From: Mycobacteroides sp. LB1
GTDB taxonomy: Bacteria > Actinomycetota > Actinomycetes > Mycobacteriales > Mycobacteriaceae
Reading direction: 5' to 3'
NCBI RefSeq assembly: GCF_013449725.1
Contig: NZ_JACCFF010000001.1
Location: forward strand, 806,001 to 870,000
DNA length: 64,000 nt
The translations under genes were made by a program, and so were the position numbers. Positions within the stretch are counted from its first letter, which is position 1. The number at the start of each line of letters is the position of its first letter. Positions 1 through 9,290 of this stretch are shown piece after piece. Under the pieces are notes generated by a model, which saw nothing but the letters and a program-made list of their open reading frames with translations, did no database searches and was not told where the DNA came from.

Positions 1-477
1 TGTGCGCGGGAACTCTTCCTGCCCGGTGGTCGAGTTCACCCGAACCCAACCACCCTTGGCCGGGCTGGTGGGTGATCCGTCGACGGGGCTGAATCCGGCG
101 TTGTCGTGCCACGTCAGCATCGCCATCGCCGTGGCCAACAGCGCCGCGCTGGTGTCGTCGAACAACTGACCGGAGCGGCGCAGGTCTAAGAGCGGCGCAC
201 TGTCGTCATCGAGCTCGGCGCGCACGGCCCACACGTGTCGGCCGCCCGGGATGCGCCCCAAGAACACGGCGTGCTCGGGCGGTTGAGCGCCGACACTGGC
301 GGCGTCTTCGAGAACCACCTGCCCGTCGACGATGTTGACCCGGCCGCGGACATCAAGCGTAAGCAGCCCGGCGGCCACCCACCCTTTGGCCAATTCCTCA
401 GGGCTGGAACGTAATTCGTCTGCACGATCCAAGCCGATACGCGAAAGCAGCGGCACATTACGGAGCCGGAAACTCAT
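1..477 (-). CDS. nudC: NAD+ diphosphatase NudC (N-terminal part, runs off the window)
   Basis: The 5' part (159 codons) of a gene whose 3' end lies outside the window. The translation begins MSFRLRNVPLLSRIGLDRAD and later shows HVWAVRAEL and LLTWHDNAGFSPVDG, the N-terminal domain of mycobacterial NudC. NudC hydrolyses NAD(H) to NMN(H) and AMP and can remove NAD caps from RNA. The Nudix box and zinc cysteines of the family are not in the window, so catalytic competence cannot be judged. It follows the K+ channel gene on the same strand with one base between them, so the two are probably co-transcribed. The neighbours match Rv3199c-Rv3200c in M. tuberculosis. Confidence 0.88.
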   Translation of the reverse strand, partial: MSFRLRNVPLLSRIGLDRADELRSSPEELAKGWVAAGLLTLDVRGRVNIVDGQVVLEDAASVGAQPPEHAVFLGRIPGGRHVWAVRAELDDDSAPLLDLRRSGQLFDDTSAALLATAMAMLTWHDNAGFSPVDGSPTSPAKGGWVRVNSTTGQEEFPRT

Positions 478-478
478 G

Positions 479-1564
479 TCAGGCCCCGGCGTTGCGGACG
501 TAGAGCAGGCGGTCGGTTGCCTCGATGGAATCGACCTCGGGTGCATCGACCCGGTGCAGGGTGCCATCGCGCACCACGCCCAGGACGATGTCCGAGAGAT
601 GCCGTGGTGAGCCGCCGACCTCGCTGCGCTCCACCTCGCGTTCGGCGATCGCGAACCCTGCCTCCGGTGTCAACAGGTCCTCGATCATCTCGACGACGCG
701 GGGTGTCGAGGTGGCGATGCCGAGAAGACGTCCCGCCGTTTCCGAGGACACCACCACCGAGTCGGCGCCCGACTGGCGTAGCAGGTGCACGTTCTCGGCC
801 TCGCGGATCGCCGCGACAATCTTGGCCTTGGGAGCGAGTTCGCGAGCGGTGAGCGTGACCAGCACCGAGGTGTCGTCCCGGTTGGCGGCCACGATGATCG
901 ACTTGGCGTTTTGAACACCGGCAAGCCGCAATACATCCGATTTGGTGGCGCTGCCTCGCACCGTCACCAGATCAGAGGCGGACGCGGCGTCCAACGCCAT
1001 CTGATCTTCGTCGACGACCACGATTTCAGACGGGGAGGCGCCATCGGAGATCATCGCCTGGACGGCGGTCTTCCCTTTGGTGCCGTATCCGACGACAACA
1101 GTGTGGTTGCGCACGCGGGCCCTCCATCGCTGGATCTTCAGTGCTTGACGCGAACGTTCGGTGAGCGCCTCGACCGTGGTGCCGACCAGAACGATCAGGA
1201 ACAGCAGCCGTAGCGGTGTGATCACGAGAATGTTCACCAACCGGGCACCCTCGGTGTACGGGGTGATATCGCCGTAACCCGTGGTCGAGAGTGAGACGGT
1301 GGCGTAATAGAAGCAATCCAGGAAGCTGAGCGGATCGCTTTCCTCCGGCGTGGCTGCGACATCGCGGTAGCCGCCGCGGTCGAGGTACACGACGATCACG
1401 GCGGCGAAGAGCGTTCCCACCGCGATCAGGATGCGTTTTCCGATGGCCCGCCACGGGCTGGCGGCATTTTGGGGAATACGCAGGACACCGACCAACGCGT
1501 GGTCTGGCTGTGCGGTTAGCGCTCCGTCGAGGCCGCGAAACCGCTGGCGAAGCTTACCGGCCAT
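479..1564 (-). CDS. Two-TM potassium channel with TrkA-N (RCK) domain, Rv3200c-like
   Basis: A 361-residue membrane protein. Residues about 44-62 form a first hydrophobic helix, and a pore loop carries the selectivity filter TTGYGD (94-99), followed by a second helix near 110-130. From about residue 150 a Rossmann-type RCK/TrkA-N domain starts with VVVGYGTKGKT, the ligand-sensing part that gates K+ flux. The architecture is that of MthK-like bacterial K+ channels. The ATG at 1564 is chosen because the domains fit. No clear ribosome binding site precedes it: the bases directly upstream are a copy of the dispersed repeat described in this window. Transport direction and ligand are inferred from the family only. 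Confidence 0.88.
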   Translation of the reverse strand: MAGKLRQRFRGLDGALTAQPDHALVGVLRIPQNAASPWRAIGKRILIAVGTLFAAVIVVYLDRGGYRDVAATPEESDPLSFLDCFYYATVSLSTTGYGDITPYTEGARLVNILVITPLRLLFLIVLVGTTVEALTERSRQALKIQRWRARVRNHTVVVGYGTKGKTAVQAMISDGASPSEIVVVDEDQMALDAASASDLVTVRGSATKSDVLRLAGVQNAKSIIVAANRDDTSVLVTLTARELAPKAKIVAAIREAENVHLLRQSGADSVVVSSETAGRLLGIATSTPRVVEMIEDLLTPEAGFAIAEREVERSEVGGSPRHLSDIVLGVVRDGTLHRVDAPEVDSIEATDRLLYVRNAGA

Positions 1565-1565
1565 G

Positions 1566-1587
1566 GATGAGCCGTTTGCGCGAAGAC
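1566..1587 (-). repeat. Dispersed 20-nt element, copy 1 (at the K+ channel start)
   Basis: On the minus strand it reads GTCTTCGCGCAAACGGCTCA then TC, and abuts the ATG of the channel gene. It differs from the core CTTCGCGCAAGCGGCTCATC by one base (A for G). It occupies the place where a ribosome binding site would be expected. Confidence 0.75.
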
Positions 1588-1700
1588 CAACGGCTCCAGC
1601 CCGATCGCGTCCGAGTCACCGGTTGCACGGGTGTCAATCTACTCACATCGCGCCCGTGATTCGCGTTGGCCAGCTGATAGCCGGGATGTCGGCACCGAAA

Positions 1701-4700
1701 TCACTTCACAGTCAGCCCAGCGAGCTCTGCTGCCTGCGGCAGCTCGGGCAGTTCGGCAGGTGCGACGGTCCGCCCCGTGCGCACGTAGTGGAACACCGCG
1801 TTCACCTGTGCGGGATCGATCCCCTGGAGCGCCGCCCACGCTTGCCGGTACACGGCCAGCTGCAGGGCCGCGGCCTCCATCTCCGCACCCGACGGCTCGT
1901 GACCTGTCTTCCAGTCGACGACTGTCCAGGTGCCATCTGTGCCGCTATCGGGTCCGAACACGGCGTCGATCCGGCCGCGGACGATGGTTCCAGCGACGGA
2001 AATCTCGAACGGCACCTCAGCTTCTACCGGGGTTCGGTCTGCCCACTCCGAGTCAAGGAATGCCGACTGCAGCACCGCCAGATCCTCGGCGTCCTCCAAA
2101 TCTCCGTAGCCATCGCTGGGCAGATCTTCGAAATCGATGAGGCGTACCGACCCGTAATGCCGCTGTACCCACGAGTGGAAGGCGGTGCCGCGGCGAGCTT
2201 CGAGGTCGGGACGTGTGGGCCGCGGGCGGGCGAGACGGCGGGCGAGCGCCTGCGGGTCGTGACGCAGATCGACCAGGCTTGTCACGGAAAGATGCTGAGG
2301 AAGCGCCACTTCCGTTCGACGATGGGCCTGTTCTCGTTCGCGTAGCAGCGCGTCGACATCGGATGTCCAACCGTCGGGATCGTCGTCGTTTTCGTCCTCG
2401 GCCGGCGACGCGGCACCCGCGAGCGCTTCCCGCACCATCCGCGCCCCTACTTCGATCTCGCTACGCCTGCCCTGGAGTGGGTCAGCGGGCCACTGTGCTT
2501 CGACAGTCTGATCGAGCATGGGATTGCGTTCACCCGCCGCGGGAGCGGGAGTCCACTCCTCCACTGTTCCGCACGGAATGCCCTCAGCGGCCGCGCCTTC
2601 GATGACATCCCGCAGCTCGATCAGAAAGTCGGACGGCCCCTTGGGTTTCAGTCCGGTCTGCCCCCAATGGTGTCCCGAGACGAAAAGCTGTTCGGCCGAG
2701 CGAGTAACCGCCACATAAAGCAGTCGGCGTTCCTCGTCGATCCGACGGGTGGCCAGGCTGTCTTTATGCCGCGCAATGGCATCGGAGAGCTGTTTACGAT
2801 TCGTGATGCCCTCGGTGTTCAACTGCGGGACCCCGAAACAATCGCCCTGGGTGGCGCGATCGCCCCGCAGCAAGGGAGGCAGTTCGGTGGCGCTCGTCAG
2901 CCACGTCGACGCGGCCACGCCCGATGGAAAAACTCCAGCACTCAAGTGCGGGACCGCGACCACATCCCATTCCAGCCCCTTGGCCGAGTGCACGGTCAGG
3001 ATCTGCACCCGTCCCGGGCTGGCCGCGACTTCCACTGGTGTGAAACCTTTTTCAATTTCCCATGCCGCGTCAAGATATTGCAGGAACGCGGCGACCAGCC
3101 CAACCGGGTCGCTCTGGTCGGCGGCCTCGGCGAATCCGGCGGCGACATCGGTGAATGCGCGCAGTTGGTCCAACCCGCCGGTGCGCCGCCCCGCCACGAG
3201 CTCGACGTCAAGTGCCAATACCCGCTGCACCTCGGCGATCAGGTCGGTGAGCGGCATACCGAGCCGAGTGCGCAGACCGGACAGTTCCCGCCGCAGCGCC
3301 GTCAGGCGAATCCAGCCTTCCGGCGAATACTCTTCTGGCGTACCGGGATCACTGATGGCGTCGGCCAGGCACGGAATGTCCGCGTCCTCCCCCATCACGG
3401 CGGAGCCGCCGCGGCCGAATCCGGTCGCCCGTCGCCACAGCACCGCCAGATCATGGGCGCCGAGGCGCCATCTCGGACCGGTCAACACTCGCAGCGCCGC
3501 AGGCCCGGCGGTCGGGTCCGCAACAAGGCGCAGCATCGCGACGCTATCGGCGACCTCCGGAATACCAAGCAAGCCCGTCAATCCGACGACCTCGACCGGA
3601 ACACCATGTGCGGAAAGAACCTCTGCCATCGGGGCGGCGTCGCTGTTGCGCCTGACCAGAACCGCCGACGACGGCGGACGGTTCCCATCGCGTTGGGCTT
3701 CCTCGTATACCGAGGCCAGTTGTGTGGCGACCCACTCCCGTTCCGCCCCAATATCGCCGAGCAGTGCACAGGCGATGCGTCCGGAGGTCGCGTCGGGGCG
3801 GGGACGCAGCGGCCGCACCGCCACCGAACGCCGCCGAGCTTCCTCTGACACGGCATTGGCTAAATGCAGAGCCTCGGGCGGGTTACGCCAACTGGTGCGC
3901 AGTTCCCGCGTCGGCGCGGGCGATCCGTCGGACAACGGGAAATCGGTGGTGAACCTGGGCAGATTGGTTGCCGAGGCACCGCGCCAGCCATAGATGGACT
4001 GGATGGGATCGCCAACCGCGGTCAACGCCAACTCAGGATCGACACCCCGTCCGAACAACGACGACAACAAGATCCGTTGAGCATGCCCGGTGTCCTGGTA
4101 CTCGTCGAGAAGCACTACCCGGTAGCGATCCCGCTGGGTTTGTCCGACGATAGAGTGATCAGCGGCCAGGCGGGCCGACAGCGACATCTGCGCTCCGAAG
4201 TCGAGAACACCACGGGCGCGCATCTCCTTTATCAGCCGGTCCACGATCGTAACGAGTTGCGTTCTTTCACACTGTGTTTCGACCAGACGCAACAGCCAGG
4301 CACTTGGCCGGCCCTCACGCTGATACGGTCCCGGCGGCAGGGTGTGAATCAGTTGTTCCAGTTCATCGTGCGAGGACAACAAGTCGGTGGTGTCCACCAG
4401 ATGTTCGGACAGCTGTCCGGCCAGGGCGAGCACCTGAGCGGTGACGGCTCCCGGTGTCTTCTCCGTGTCGAGGTCGCCGTCGAAATCACAGACCAATCGG
4501 AAGGCCAACTGCCACAACTGCGTTTCGGTCATTAGTCGCGCATTGGGTTCCATCGGCAATAGCAGTCCGTGCTCCCGCAACAAGGTTCCGGCGTAGGCGT
4601 GGTAGGTGGCGATGACTGGATCCGCAGCATCTGCACTGACCGGAGGCAGGATCCCGCTGCCGGCCAGCCGGGCAAGCCGTGACCTGACGCGACGCAAGAG

Positions 4701-4940
4701 TTGGCCGGCGGCCTTGCGGGTGAACGTCAACCCGAGCACCTGCCCCGGGGTCGCATATCCGTTGGCTACAAGCCAGACGACCCGGGCAGCCATCGTCTCG
4801 GTCTTACCCGCGCCCGCCCCGGCAATCACCACCATCGGTCCGGGCGGCGCCCCGATGACAGCGGCCTGCTCCTCAGTGGGCTCAAAAAGTCCTAGCGCCC
4901 TGGATAGTTCGACCGGCGAGTATGTGCTCACGACTGGCAT
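1701..4940 (-). CDS. adnB: AdnB subunit of the AdnAB double-strand-break helicase-nuclease
   Basis: A UvrD/PcrA-like superfamily 1 motor fused to a RecB-family nuclease (1079 residues from the chosen ATG at 4940). Walker A AGAGAGKT lies at residues 40-47. Helicase motifs include LLDEYQDT and the VAVTRS motif VI. Near the C-terminus GRIDAVFG and VVDWKTG (Asp about 1009, Lys about 1011), then QLAVY, give the nuclease active site. In mycobacteria AdnA and AdnB form the heterodimer that resects double-strand breaks. An upstream ATG at 4997 would add 19 residues with no family resemblance and a longer overlap with adnA, so 4940 is preferred. It overlaps the 3' end of adnA by 13 bp, consistent with translational coupling. 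Confidence 0.93.
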   Translation of the reverse strand: MPVVSTYSPVELSRALGLFEPTEEQAAVIGAPPGPMVVIAGAGAGKTETMAARVVWLVANGYATPGQVLGLTFTRKAAGQLLRRVRSRLARLAGSGILPPVSADAADPVIATYHAYAGTLLREHGLLLPMEPNARLMTETQLWQLAFRLVCDFDGDLDTEKTPGAVTAQVLALAGQLSEHLVDTTDLLSSHDELEQLIHTLPPGPYQREGRPSAWLLRLVETQCERTQLVTIVDRLIKEMRARGVLDFGAQMSLSARLAADHSIVGQTQRDRYRVVLLDEYQDTGHAQRILLSSLFGRGVDPELALTAVGDPIQSIYGWRGASATNLPRFTTDFPLSDGSPAPTRELRTSWRNPPEALHLANAVSEEARRRSVAVRPLRPRPDATSGRIACALLGDIGAEREWVATQLASVYEEAQRDGNRPPSSAVLVRRNSDAAPMAEVLSAHGVPVEVVGLTGLLGIPEVADSVAMLRLVADPTAGPAALRVLTGPRWRLGAHDLAVLWRRATGFGRGGSAVMGEDADIPCLADAISDPGTPEEYSPEGWIRLTALRRELSGLRTRLGMPLTDLIAEVQRVLALDVELVAGRRTGGLDQLRAFTDVAAGFAEAADQSDPVGLVAAFLQYLDAAWEIEKGFTPVEVAASPGRVQILTVHSAKGLEWDVVAVPHLSAGVFPSGVAASTWLTSATELPPLLRGDRATQGDCFGVPQLNTEGITNRKQLSDAIARHKDSLATRRIDEERRLLYVAVTRSAEQLFVSGHHWGQTGLKPKGPSDFLIELRDVIEGAAAEGIPCGTVEEWTPAPAAGERNPMLDQTVEAQWPADPLQGRRSEIEVGARMVREALAGAASPAEDENDDDPDGWTSDVDALLREREQAHRRTEVALPQHLSVTSLVDLRHDPQALARRLARPRPTRPDLEARRGTAFHSWVQRHYGSVRLIDFEDLPSDGYGDLEDAEDLAVLQSAFLDSEWADRTPVEAEVPFEISVAGTIVRGRIDAVFGPDSGTDGTWTVVDWKTGHEPSGAEMEAAALQLAVYRQAWAALQGIDPAQVNAVFHYVRTGRTVAPAELPELPQAAELAGLTVK

Positions 4941-7900
4941 ACTGCCTGCCCTTCGGCCTGCGCGGGGCAGCAGGCCCGCAGCGGGCAGTGCCCGCACCCG
5001 TCGTTGACCCGCGCGACGAACACCGGCCCCTGGGTGTTGGCCGCGGCGGTGTGGATGGTCTCGCGCCAGGCGCCCTGGGCAGCGGGAGTCAGCGGATCCT
5101 GATGGCGCTGCGTGGCACCGTCATCGAGGTTGGATTTGGCGACATACACCAGCCGGCCACCACCCGGTTCACCCGCCGGTTCCCCGTCGATCAGCCCTGC
5201 GGCAGCGGCGACCTGGTAGGTGGCGAGCTGGGCGTGTTGCTGCACATCGTCTTTGGTAGCGGGACTTTTTCCCGTCTTGATATCAACGACGACGGGGCGG
5301 CCTTCAGCATCACGTTCAAGCCGATCGATGCGGCCCACCAGGCGCACCTGCGGGTAACCCAAATGCGTCAGCACTCCGTCGACACCGATCTCTCGACCGA
5401 CTTCGGTGAGTTCGCCGCGGGTCGTCGCACGCCAGGCGGTAAAGGCCTCCAGTAGCTCCTGGTGCCGACGTAGCTCGTTGCGCGCGTACCACTTCGACTC
5501 GAAGGGCATTGTTTCCCACGACTTATCGAGCTCCCGGCGCATCGTATCCGCATCTCCAGAGTGCTCACTGACGAGCGCGTGCACAAGCGTCCCGAGCGCT
5601 CGACGCGGATCCGTGAGGTCGGTGCCACCATGTCGTTCCAGCAGCCAGCGCAGTGGGCAGGCGATGAGCGTCTCGATATTGGAGGGCGACAAACGGACCG
5701 GACCGTCCTCGGTGTGCCATAGCGGACCGCCACTGCTGACATCGGCTAGCCCGTACCAGGATTCGGGATCCGCACCGGGGATGCCTGCCTCCGCGAGCCG
5801 GGCCAGTTGTCGGGCGGCGGCGCGGCGACGGGTCGCGTTCACCATGCCTGTGGAGTCGGTGACGACGGCACGCAGCTCGCCCACGAGGTTCGCGGCGGTC
5901 AACGTCCGGGACTCCGCTGTCCCCGGCCGACGCTCGGGCATTACCCAATCCGGGTGCGCGAGCATGAGTTCGGTGAGGAAGCGGGAAGGCATCGCGGGCC
6001 CGCCGCCCATATCGGCGTTCTCATTGTCGACCGCGGTGATAAGTACTCGGCGACCTGCCCTGCCAATGGCTAGCAGCAGCAGACGGCGCTCCTCCGCGAG
6101 TGCCACAGCCGATCCATCGACATGCGCCGCTTGATCGATGCCCGCCAGCACATCCATCAGCTCCTGGGTACGCAGCACGCCTCCCCGCACCGCCGTGTTG
6201 GGCCATAGCCCCTCCTGCACACCGGGGATCGCGACCACCTCCCACTGGCGACCCACGGCAGCGTGCGCACTGACGATGGCCACAGCGTTGGGCTCGACCC
6301 GTGTCACTCGCCGACCGGCGAGCGCCAGCGACCGGATGTGGTCGATCAATCCCGTCACACCGATGCCCGGTGTGCGCGCCACATGTTCGGATGCCAGGTC
6401 GAACAATGCGGAAACCGCATCGAGATCCCGGTCGGCCTGAGCGCCCAACGGACCCCCGTGTTGGGACAACCCGTCCCAGCGTCGCTGCAGACCCGACCTG
6501 CTCCACGCGGACCACAGCACGTCGAGAACGCTGGTGCCAGATGTGATGGCGTCACGAGCTGATGCGATCACCGCCCGCACGCGTCGCAGCGGAGCGGCCT
6601 GGATATCGGTGAGCGCCGCAACGTGCATGGAGTCAGCATCGACGAGAACCCCACGGAGCAGCTCACCGCTAGTTCTGTCACCTCCCCGGGCCTCCTCGGA
6701 GCGCAGCAATTGGCGTCGTAAACGTCTCAGCGCCACCGGATCCACGCGCCCGATCGGGCCGGTCGCAAGGGCCGCTGCCTCCTCGTCGTTCACCCCACCC
6801 TGCGCGGCAGATACCGCCAGCAGCAGCGCGTGCACGACGGGCACGGCGGCCACGGGACCGTCATACGACTCGGCATGTACGGGAACGCCTGCGGATTGCA
6901 GAACACGGCGCAGGGCCGCGCCACTGCGCGGTACCGACCTGACGATGACCGCCATCTGAGACCACGGCACCCCGTCGATCAGATGGGATCGCCGCAGCAG
7001 ATCGACCACGAGCGACGCTTCGGCGGTTTCGGAGAGCGCGCCGGCGAGACGAACGGCGGCCGAGGAATGCTCCAGCCCCAGGATTTCACGCCCGGCGGAG
7101 CTCCCGGGCAGTCGTCGCGCCACCGCGTTCGCGAGTTCCGCAACCGGTCCAGCGCAGCGATACGAACGGCTGAGTTCGATTGTCGTGGAATCCGATTGCA
7201 ACAGCTGCGCGTCCGCGCCCCGGAATCCGAACACCGTTTGGTTGGGGTCACCCGCGAATGCCGACAACAAGGCACCCCCAGCGAGCAGCCGCACCAGCAG
7301 CGCGGCCTGTGGGTCAAGATGCTGGGAATCGTCGACGAGTAGAAGATCTATGCGATTACGTTCTGCGGCAAGAATTCCCGGATCAACGGCGAAGGATTCC
7401 AATACCAACCCGACGAGCTCGGCGGCGCCGAGTGCCGGCACCGTCGCCTGCGGAGCCGCCATCCCCACTGCGGACCGCAGCAGCATGACCTCCTCATATT
7501 GCCGTGCCAGGCCGGCGGCCGCGACCCACTCCGGACGGTTGTGTCGTCGTCCGATCGCTCGAAGTGCGGTGGCGTCCACGCCGCGCTCGGTGCAGCGCGC
7601 CATGAGATCCCGGACGCCGGTGGCGAAACCGGCCGTCGTCAATGCGGGTCGCAGCGAATCCGGCCATGCCCCGCTGTTATCTTCCGCATTGCCGCACAAC
7701 AATTCCCGCACAACGCTGTCTTGCTCGGCCGCAGTGATCAATCGCGGCGGCGGATTGCCCTGACGGGCCGCGTGGGCGGCAAGCACGGCGAAGGCATACG
7801 AGTGCACGGTGCGAACCATGGGTTCACGGATGGCAATGTCGGCGCGGCGCTCGAACACCTCCGCCGAGATCCGGGTCCGCAGATCGGCACTTGCCCGAGC

Positions 7901-8092
7901 GGAACCGGTGAGCACGAGAACGGATTCCGGGCTCGTCCCCGCCGCGATCCGCGCCGCCACAATGTCCACCAGCAGGCTCGTCTTCCCGGTCCCGCTACCG
8001 CCGACCACCACGAATCGGCCCTGCCGGGCCGGGTCCAGCAGATCCGCCGCGGCGCCGTCCCAAGATCGCGGGGAGGCGCTCGGTGTCGGCAT
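4928..8092 (-). CDS. adnA: AdnA subunit of the AdnAB helicase-nuclease
   Basis: 1054 residues, the partner of AdnB. Walker A GGSGTGKT lies at 31-38, LLVDDSQHLD is the Walker B-like motif, and GDPNQTVFGFRGAD is a helicase III-type motif. The C-terminal RecB-like nuclease has GRIDRLERD and VVVDIKTGK (Asp 937, Lys 939). Cysteines in LIACPLRW plus a terminal CGHCPLRACC (1033-1042) fit the AddB-type iron-sulfur staple. AdnA is the dominant 5' strand nuclease in the characterised mycobacterial complex. The order adnA-adnB with a short overlap is as in M. tuberculosis Rv3202c-Rv3201c. The ATG at 8092 is supported by how close it lies to the Walker A motif. Confidence 0.93.
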   Translation of the reverse strand: MPTPSASPRSWDGAAADLLDPARQGRFVVVGGSGTGKTSLLVDIVAARIAAGTSPESVLVLTGSARASADLRTRISAEVFERRADIAIREPMVRTVHSYAFAVLAAHAARQGNPPPRLITAAEQDSVVRELLCGNAEDNSGAWPDSLRPALTTAGFATGVRDLMARCTERGVDATALRAIGRRHNRPEWVAAAGLARQYEEVMLLRSAVGMAAPQATVPALGAAELVGLVLESFAVDPGILAAERNRIDLLLVDDSQHLDPQAALLVRLLAGGALLSAFAGDPNQTVFGFRGADAQLLQSDSTTIELSRSYRCAGPVAELANAVARRLPGSSAGREILGLEHSSAAVRLAGALSETAEASLVVDLLRRSHLIDGVPWSQMAVIVRSVPRSGAALRRVLQSAGVPVHAESYDGPVAAVPVVHALLLAVSAAQGGVNDEEAAALATGPIGRVDPVALRRLRRQLLRSEEARGGDRTSGELLRGVLVDADSMHVAALTDIQAAPLRRVRAVIASARDAITSGTSVLDVLWSAWSRSGLQRRWDGLSQHGGPLGAQADRDLDAVSALFDLASEHVARTPGIGVTGLIDHIRSLALAGRRVTRVEPNAVAIVSAHAAVGRQWEVVAIPGVQEGLWPNTAVRGGVLRTQELMDVLAGIDQAAHVDGSAVALAEERRLLLLAIGRAGRRVLITAVDNENADMGGGPAMPSRFLTELMLAHPDWVMPERRPGTAESRTLTAANLVGELRAVVTDSTGMVNATRRRAAARQLARLAEAGIPGADPESWYGLADVSSGGPLWHTEDGPVRLSPSNIETLIACPLRWLLERHGGTDLTDPRRALGTLVHALVSEHSGDADTMRRELDKSWETMPFESKWYARNELRRHQELLEAFTAWRATTRGELTEVGREIGVDGVLTHLGYPQVRLVGRIDRLERDAEGRPVVVDIKTGKSPATKDDVQQHAQLATYQVAAAAGLIDGEPAGEPGGGRLVYVAKSNLDDGATQRHQDPLTPAAQGAWRETIHTAAANTQGPVFVARVNDGCGHCPLRACCPAQAEGQAVCQS

Positions 8093-8169
8093 ACGCAGAT
8101 CACAGCATGTCGGTCCGACAAGTGGAGCTGACCTGGGTATCCATCAGGGGATAGTGCGAGGATGCTGCA

Positions 8170-8949
8170 GTGACGCCGTTGTTGAACGCCCACCGATACG
8201 GTCCCGATGAACCCGCGCGCCTGCTGGCACTGCATGGACTCACCGGACACGGCAAGCGCTGGGCGCCGCTGTTCGATGAACACCTGTCCGATGTGCCGAC
8301 CCTGGCACCGGACCTGCTGGGGCACGGACACTCCCCCGCGCCCGCGCCGTGGTCGTTGGAGGCGCATGCCGACGCGGTGGCCGCCGTGCTCGACGAAACG
8401 GAGACCGGGCCCATCGTGGTGGTGGCGCATTCATTCGGCGGCGCCACGGCGCTGCACTTGGCGGCGCGCAGACCAGACCTCGTGAAGTCGCTCATACTCC
8501 TCGATCCGGCAATCGGACTGGACGGCGACTGGATGCGTCAGATCGCCGAGCAGATGGTGGCCTATCCGGACTACACCGACCGCGCCGAGGCGAAGTCGGA
8601 CAAGGTCGCGGGTGCCTGGTCGGACGTACCGGATGAGGTCATCGAAACCGAGCTCGACGAGCACCTGATCCAATTGTCCAACCTTCGGTGGGGCTGGCGC
8701 ATGAACCTGCCCGCCGTGGTCACCGCCTGGAGCGAGCTGGCGCGCGATATTGCCCTACCGGCCAACACCATTCGCGTCACGTTATTACGGGCCACCCGCA
8801 CCTCACCACCGTATGTGACGACCCAGCTTCTCGACGCGCTCCAGGCCACACTCGGCGACCGATTCGAACTGATCGATATCGACTGCGATCACATGGTGTC
8901 CCAATCCCGACCTGCGGAGACCGCTGCCGCGATACGGTCACACCTGTAG
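8170..8949 (+). CDS. lipV: Alpha/beta hydrolase (LipV-like esterase/lipase)
   Basis: 259 residues, GTG start. The oxyanion region LHGLTGHGKRW comes first, then the nucleophile elbow AHSFGG (Ser 88), and a late HMVSQSRP that can supply the catalytic His. The lack of a signal peptide suggests a cytosolic enzyme. It is the position homologue of Rv3203 (LipV, an esterase in M. tuberculosis). The natural substrate is unknown. It is divergent from adnA (78 bp apart) and is followed 11 bp later by the alkyltransferase-like gene, with which it is probably co-transcribed. Confidence 0.82.
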   Translation: MTPLLNAHRYGPDEPARLLALHGLTGHGKRWAPLFDEHLSDVPTLAPDLLGHGHSPAPAPWSLEAHADAVAAVLDETETGPIVVVAHSFGGATALHLAARRPDLVKSLILLDPAIGLDGDWMRQIAEQMVAYPDYTDRAEAKSDKVAGAWSDVPDEVIETELDEHLIQLSNLRWGWRMNLPAVVTAWSELARDIALPANTIRVTLLRATRTSPPYVTTQLLDALQATLGDRFELIDIDCDHMVSQSRPAETAAAIRSHL

Positions 8950-8960
8950 TTAGGAAGACC

Positions 8961-9290
8961 ATGGCTGCCGAAGAGCCGCGTGCACGAAGAGAGTCCAACC
9001 GCGTTTCCGAGGAACAGGTCGAACTGGTGCGCTCGCTGGTCGCATCCATCCCGACAGGGCGGGTGGCCACCTACGGTGACATCGCCGACGCGGCAGGGCT
9101 TTCCAGCGCGCGGATCGTGGGGTGGATCATGCGCACCGACTCTGCCGATCTGCCCTGGCATCGCGTCATCGGCGCGAGCGGTCGCCCAGCACCGCATATC
9201 CTGACGCGTCAGCTCGAACTACTGAGGGCCGAGGGCGTATTGGCGACGGACGGACGTATCGCGTTACGCGAAGTCCGCCACGGCTTCTAG
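8961..9290 (+). CDS. Alkyltransferase-like DNA repair protein (ATL, MGMT fold without the acceptor Cys)
   Basis: 109 residues from the ATG at 8961. The sequence VRSLVASIPTGRVATYGDIA followed by GLSSARIVGWIM is the DNA-binding helix-turn-helix part of O6-alkylguanine transferases. The active-site motif PCHRV appears as PWHRVIGASGR, so the alkyl-accepting cysteine is Trp. That is the hallmark of alkyltransferase-like proteins, which bind O6-alkylguanine and hand it to nucleotide excision repair rather than repairing it directly. It matches Rv3204 by position. Its 3' end overlaps the convergent cbiX gene by 27 bp. A longer in-frame reading from upstream is not supported because it would run inside lipV. 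Confidence 0.86.
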   Translation: MAAEEPRARRESNRVSEEQVELVRSLVASIPTGRVATYGDIADAAGLSSARIVGWIMRTDSADLPWHRVIGASGRPAPHILTRQLELLRAEGVLATDGRIALREVRHGF

